64,000 bases of DNA. It comes from Fuerstiella marisgermanici. GTDB lineage: Bacteria; Planctomycetota; Planctomycetia; Planctomycetales; Planctomycetaceae. The DNA is taken from assembly GCF_001983935.1 (NCBI RefSeq), contig NZ_CP017641.1, positions 8,606,001-8,670,000 of the forward strand. The letters run 5' to 3'. Shown here piece after piece: positions 60,224 through 64,000 of the stretch. Made by a program: the position numbers and the translations under genes. The notes beneath the pieces were generated by a model that was given only the letters and a program-made list of their open reading frames with translations, was not told where the DNA came from and searched no databases. Numbering within the stretch: the first letter of the stretch is position 1; every line of letters starts with the position of its first letter.

Positions 60224-61714
60224 TTATAGACGTTGACGCAGCCGCCGCTCGGCCGCGATTCTCTTGACAACCTCATCGGCCAGCACACCCACAAGGATGA
60301 CCGATCCAATGATAGCGTATTCCAGAGTTCCCGAGATCTTGAGCAGCATGATCAGATTATTCAGGATCTGCATCACGGCTGTTCCAATCACGACACCCAC
60401 GATTGATCCTTCACCGCCTCGCAAACTGCAGCCACCCAGAACGGCCGCTGCGATCGCATACAATTCGAAAAAGTTGCCAAAGCTGGATGGCGAGATCGAA
60501 AGAGAATCCAAGGCGAACAGCATCCCGCCGACAGCGGCCAGAGCGGAGCAGACAACAAACGCGGCAAGAGTCACGTTGCCCGTGTTGATGCCGCTAAATC
60601 TGGCAGCTTCCTCATTGCGTCCCAGTGCCAGCAGATAGCGGCCCCAAATTGTGCGGTTCAAAAAGGTGGCAGCCACGATACCGATGGCGGCCAAAAAGAA
60701 AAACGGGTATGGAATGCCAAACGTTTCGCCGGCGGCGTTGGTGTAGATGGTAAGGCGACCGCTGCCGACCTGACACAAAGTGTCGGAGTACTCGCCGAGT
60801 CCCGCCGGGTTGTCGCCCGTGAGCCAGCGCGAGAGGCCTCGGTAGATCAGCAGCCCACACAGTGTGACAACAAACGGCTGCAGCCGTGCGCGAGTGACCA
60901 GCAGTCCGTGTATCAGGCCGAGTGTCGAAGCGATCAGCAGCACAGAAAGAAGTGCAAGCGGGACGGGCATGCGCTGATGCCGCTTCAACGGAATCGCCAG
61001 CCATTCGGCGTCGAGACGTTTACCGGGGTTGTTGGCCAGATAGACCGTGGTCGAATTTTCACCGGCCTCGACTTTGGTGATCGCCTCCGTCTTCAGCCCG
61101 GATTCCGGATGCACGAGCGTCAGTTGGTCTCGGACACGCAAATCATGCTGGCCTTCAAGGACGATTCTTGCACCGTGTTCCGCATCGTCGCCCTGAAATC
61201 GTTCGACCGTTCGAACCGGGGTCGCCAGAGCAATCTCACCCTGATCGTCGTCGCGCGTCAGCTTTTCAACAATCTTGATTGTATTGCCGTCGACCGAAGC
61301 GATCGTCAACAGGTTGCTGGGCGCTCGGCGGCCGCCTGAGTAGCGAATCCTGTCACCGGGATTCAGCCCCGATGATTGTCGCTGCAGTGTTAATTCTCCG
61401 GATTCCGCCGCAACGTTGGTGACGGCTGATGACACAACCGGCTGGTATTCGACATGCAGAAACATGGCCAGCAGCACGCCGGACATGCACACCAGCGAAC
61501 CGATCGAAAGATCGATTCCGCCGGTGATGATTACAAAGGCGACACCCACGCCCAGAATGCCGAACATCGCTGTGCGGCTCAGCAGGTTCTGGATATTTCC
61601 TGCCTGCAGAAATTTTGATGAGCCCACGTTGTACCACGGATCGGATGTCATGATCGTCATGAAGACGCACAACACGACCAACAGCCCAAAGATACCGAGG
61701 ATCTTTGCCTTCAT
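60224..61714 (-). CDS. Ribose-type sugar ABC permease with inserted domain
   Basis: 496 residues against about 320 for RbsC. The BPD_transp_2 fold is clear: QNLLSRTAMFGILGVGVAFV, TGGIDLSIGSLVCMSGVLLA, YAIAAAVLGGCSLRGGEGSI, VGVVIGTAVMQILNNLIMLL. Between the second and third helices lies an extra 140-residue hydrophilic domain (about 75-215) with beta character (GLNPGDRIRYSGGRRA, IKIVEKLTRDD, GARIVLEGQHDLRVRDQLTL). Its ATPase partner is upstream. Confidence 0.85.
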   Translation of the reverse strand: MKAKILGIFGLLVVLCVFMTIMTSDPWYNVGSSKFLQAGNIQNLLSRTAMFGILGVGVAFVIITGGIDLSIGSLVCMSGVLLAMFLHVEYQPVVSSAVTNVAAESGELTLQRQSSGLNPGDRIRYSGGRRAPSNLLTIASVDGNTIKIVEKLTRDDDQGEIALATPVRTVERFQGDDAEHGARIVLEGQHDLRVRDQLTLVHPESGLKTEAITKVEAGENSTTVYLANNPGKRLDAEWLAIPLKRHQRMPVPLALLSVLLIASTLGLIHGLLVTRARLQPFVVTLCGLLIYRGLSRWLTGDNPAGLGEYSDTLCQVGSGRLTIYTNAAGETFGIPYPFFFLAAIGIVAATFLNRTIWGRYLLALGRNEEAARFSGINTGNVTLAAFVVCSALAAVGGMLFALDSLSISPSSFGNFFELYAIAAAVLGGCSLRGGEGSIVGVVIGTAVMQILNNLIMLLKISGTLEYAIIGSVILVGVLADEVVKRIAAERRLRQRL

Positions 61715-61753
61715 TGATTGTCAACCTTCGTCATTGGGCACCTTCGACTGCGA

Positions 61754-63274
61754 TTAAGACACGGCTGCCTCAGGAGCACCGGTCGCGAGTTGCATCACGG
61801 CTTCTTCCGTCAATTCATCTCGTTGCAATTCGCCAGTAATACGCCCTTCATGCATTACGATGGCACGGTCACTCATGCCGATGACTTCTTCCATTTCGCT
61901 GCTTACGAAAAGAATCGCCATGCCCTGTCCGGCCAGTTCGTCCATCAACTGATAGATTTCCTGCTTGGCTCCCACATCAATGCCGCGCGTTGGTTCGTCC
62001 AGCAGCAGGACCTTGGGTTGCAGGATGAGCCACTTTCCAAGCACCACCTTTTGCTGATTGCCGCCTGAAAGATTGCCGACCACCTGAAGATCGTCAGGCG
62101 TTTTCACGCGCAGCCGATCCACCATCGCGGCCGAATCCGCTCGTTCGCGTTCGAAGTCAACGAACCCGCCAGGTTTTGCATTTCTCTTAAGAGCGGCCAG
62201 GCCAACATTGCGGCGGATAATCATCTCCAGTACCAGGCCCTGCTGCTTGCGGTCTTCCGGCACCAAGGCAATCCCCGCCTCGATCGCATCCTGCGGCGAT
62301 GATAGTTGCACCGGCTTTCCGTCGACGGAAATGCGTCCGGCGAGTGGCCGATCGACGCCGAACAGCGTTCGCAACATTTCAGTTCGACCAGCTCCGACCA
62401 GGCCCGCAACGCCCACAATTTCGCCCGCAGAGACTCGGAAGTTCAACGCATGAGCAGGCCACGTTGGCGTGATCAGGTCGTGCACCTCAATGGCAACGTC
62501 ACCGGCGTCGTGCGGTTGCCGAGAATAGAACCGCGAGACATCGCGTCCCACCATTAACTGCACCATTTTGTCATGGCTGACTTCATCACGCGAAAGGTCG
62601 CCCGCGTTTTCGCCATCCCGCAAAACGGTGACGCGGTCTGATAAGTCCTGGACCTCGGCCAGCCGGTGAGAAATATACAAAATACTGACACCACTGCTGC
62701 GGAGGTCACGGATGACTTCGAACAGCCGTTCGGATTCGCCCGCCGACAGACTGGAGGTGGGTTCGTCCATGATCAGCACTCGAGCGCCGATCGAAACGGC
62801 CTTGGCGATTTCCACCAACTGCTGCTGACCGATCGTAAGATCCCGCACCAATGTCTGTGGAGACACCGTTAGCCCCACGCGACGAAGAAACTCCTCCGAT
62901 TCAGCATTAATCTTTGCTTCGTCGATTAAGCCTCGTCGCAGCGGCTCGCGACCCAGAAAAATGTTCGCACCGACTTCCAGATTGTCGGCGAGGTTCAGTT
63001 CCTGATGGATCAACGCGATGCCGTTGTTCAGAGCGTCGCTCACATTGCGAAAGTGCTGCGGCTTTCCTTCCACCAGAATCCGGCCGGAATCCTGATTCTG
63101 CACGCCGGCCAGAATCTTCATGAGGGTGCTCTTGCCGGCGCCGTTTTCGCCGATCACGGACAATAGTTCCCCGGCCGCCACGTGCAGATTTACTTTGTGC
63201 AGTGCGCGCACGCCAGGGAACGTCTTGCAGACATCGCAGACCTGAAGTCGGTGTGGTGAGGCCCCTTCTGTCAT
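61754..63274 (-). CDS. Sugar ABC transporter ATP-binding protein (RbsA/MglA type)
   Basis: 506 residues from ATG 63274, with GAAGGG upstream. Two fused ATPase halves: first Walker [10 protein letters not shown], signature [14 protein letters not shown], Walker [17 protein letters not shown]; second [12 protein letters not shown] and [15 protein letters not shown]. The CUT2-type pattern with the second ATPase site degenerate in its Walker A. The start overlaps the stop of the binding protein (ATGA), so the genes are coupled. Confidence 0.92.
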   Translation of the reverse strand: MTEGASPHRLQVCDVCKTFPGVRALHKVNLHVAAGELLSVIGENGAGKSTLMKILAGVQNQDSGRILVEGKPQHFRNVSDALNNGIALIHQELNLADNLEVGANIFLGREPLRRGLIDEAKINAESEEFLRRVGLTVSPQTLVRDLTIGQQQLVEIAKAVSIGARVLIMDEPTSSLSAGESERLFEVIRDLRSSGVSILYISHRLAEVQDLSDRVTVLRDGENAGDLSRDEVSHDKMVQLMVGRDVSRFYSRQPHDAGDVAIEVHDLITPTWPAHALNFRVSAGEIVGVAGLVGAGRTEMLRTLFGVDRPLAGRISVDGKPVQLSSPQDAIEAGIALVPEDRKQQGLVLEMIIRRNVGLAALKRNAKPGGFVDFERERADSAAMVDRLRVKTPDDLQVVGNLSGGNQQKVVLGKWLILQPKVLLLDEPTRGIDVGAKQEIYQLMDELAGQGMAILFVSSEMEEVIGMSDRAIVMHEGRITGELQRDELTEEAVMQLATGAPEAAVS

Positions 63275-64000
63275 TGGCCCTTCTTTGCCCGCAGATCTTC
63301 CCAATATTCGTCGACGTTTTCCTTGGTGATCGATCGAGGCGGAATGTCGATGTACTTCGAAGCCGGAATCACGTCTTCATTGCCGTTCAGGATCTCGTTC
63401 AGCACGCGTACCGATTCGTAACCGTACATGTACGGATTCTGAACGACCGTTCCGATGCATTCTCCATCTTTGATGGCCTGCAAGGTGACGTCGTTTTCGT
63501 CGAAGCCAACCAACTGGATCTGTCCAAGTTTGCCAGCTTTCTTCAGAGCCTGATAGAGTGCCGGTGGGTTGTATTCGAAGAGCCCGACCATCGCGTTCAG
63601 GTCTGTATAGGTGTTCAAGGCGTCTTCCGCTTTCGACAACGCCACTTCCGGCTTGCCCTGATCGGTGACCGTCGCCACGATCGTGTATTTGTCGCCCGCG
63701 ATTTCGCCGTCGGTTGGATCCCACGCATCGGGCTGCTCCTGGTAATAAGCCGCCGTTCTGTCTCGGCCCAGCAACACGTCGATGACCCCCTGTCGACGGT
63801 ACTTGCTGTTGTCCTGTTCCAGGCGTCCGATCGTCAGCAATACTTTTCCGCCGTCTGGAAGAGCTTCCACCACGAGGTCCCCGCAGGCTCGGCCACCCGC
63901 GTAGTTGTCCATACCGATGTACATCAGCCGTTCCGACTGCGGGGCGTCCGAATCGTGAGTGATTAAGGGAATTTTCTCCGCGATTTCGTTCAACCATTCG
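63271..64000 (-). CDS. Periplasmic sugar-binding protein (Peripla_BP_4), 5' partial
   Basis: At least 242 residues; the N-terminus with signal peptide lies beyond the right edge (the frame is open to 64000). Periplasmic-binding-protein fold of the RbsB group: [82 protein letters not shown]. It is the first gene of the operon binding protein - ATPase - permease (64000 to 60224). Confidence 0.9.
   Translation of the reverse strand, partial: EWLNEIAEKIPLITHDSDAPQSERLMYIGMDNYAGGRACGDLVVEALPDGGKVLLTIGRLEQDNSKYRRQGVIDVLLGRDRTAAYYQEQPDAWDPTDGEIAGDKYTIVATVTDQGKPEVALSKAEDALNTYTDLNAMVGLFEYNPPALYQALKKAGKLGQIQLVGFDENDVTLQAIKDGECIGTVVQNPYMYGYESVRVLNEILNGNEDVIPASKYIDIPPRSITKENVDEYWEDLRAKKGQ

Noticed and set aside
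1-64000. CRISPR array, tRNA or rRNA genes
   Set aside because: I looked for regular short repeats with spacers and for TTCGAATC-type T-arms, and saw none with the necessary structure; a tRNAscan and CRISPR search would settle this.

Overview
The window looks like chromosomal DNA of a planctomycete (Planctomycetota, probably Planctomycetales). The markers are an exported DUF1573 protein, a DUF1559 protein with the terminal GxxDGS motif, a planctomycete-type sulfatase and BNR sialidase, large exported repeat proteins, an SbcC-like ATPase carrying DUF4332 domains, an AroDE fusion, an McsA/McsB pair in a didermal-looking genome, few strong Shine-Dalgarno sites, and dispersed palindromic intergenic repeats. 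Species cannot be fixed from this stretch.

Layout. 1-2078: an LpoB-like protein and a COG3014-like lipoprotein (cell-envelope pair). 2143-3135: DUF1573 protein. 3758-3862: an unlisted 34-residue basic protein. 4098-7459: HAD phosphatase, PlsC acyltransferase and ABC-2 permease in one run. 7630-14067: sialidase, small membrane proteins, SDR, degenerate receiver, LRR protein and a site-2 protease. 14351-20650: a 1114-residue zinc metalloprotease with inserted domains, a polytopic GT-C-like membrane protein and a D-threonine-aldolase-type PLP enzyme. 21173-24189: three tandem ankyrin lipoproteins, the third a mosaic of the first two. 24300-28475: a decayed gene split by an IS3-family element, which is itself split by a serine-recombinase element. 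28537-31695: a zinc-ribbon protein and a B12-dependent radical SAM protein. 31925-36403: a degenerate SbcD-like phosphoesterase and an SbcC/YhaN-like ATPase fused to DUF4332 domains. 36664-45433: rpsD, two hypothetical genes, mcsB and mcsA, rpsU and an ABC-2 exporter pair. 45597-53212: sulfatase, OsmC, then prepilin peptidase-aroK-aroDE-mutL on the minus strand. 53421-64000: two linked hypothetical/DUF1559 genes, GT2, a membrane protein, a second site-2 protease, murJ, and a ribose-type sugar ABC operon (binding protein, ATPase, permease) running off the right edge.

Main result. At 24477-28386 an IS3-family element with 25-bp perfect terminal repeats and a 3-bp GGA target duplication carries, inside its orfB, a 2629-bp element (24592-27220) bounded by a 2-bp GT core. 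Removing the 2629 bp and keeping one GT restores orfB exactly in frame, including its normal C-terminus. The inserted element encodes a 694-residue large serine recombinase with an excisionase-like C-terminal domain and two small ORFs. The first small ORF has no usable start codon in the integrated state. Its ribosome-binding site, ATG and first four codons lie at the opposite end of the element, downstream of the recombinase. Circularisation through the GT core joins them in frame into a 128-codon ORF. The element therefore behaves, on sequence evidence, as a minimal recombinase-driven unit whose first gene is completed by its own excision.
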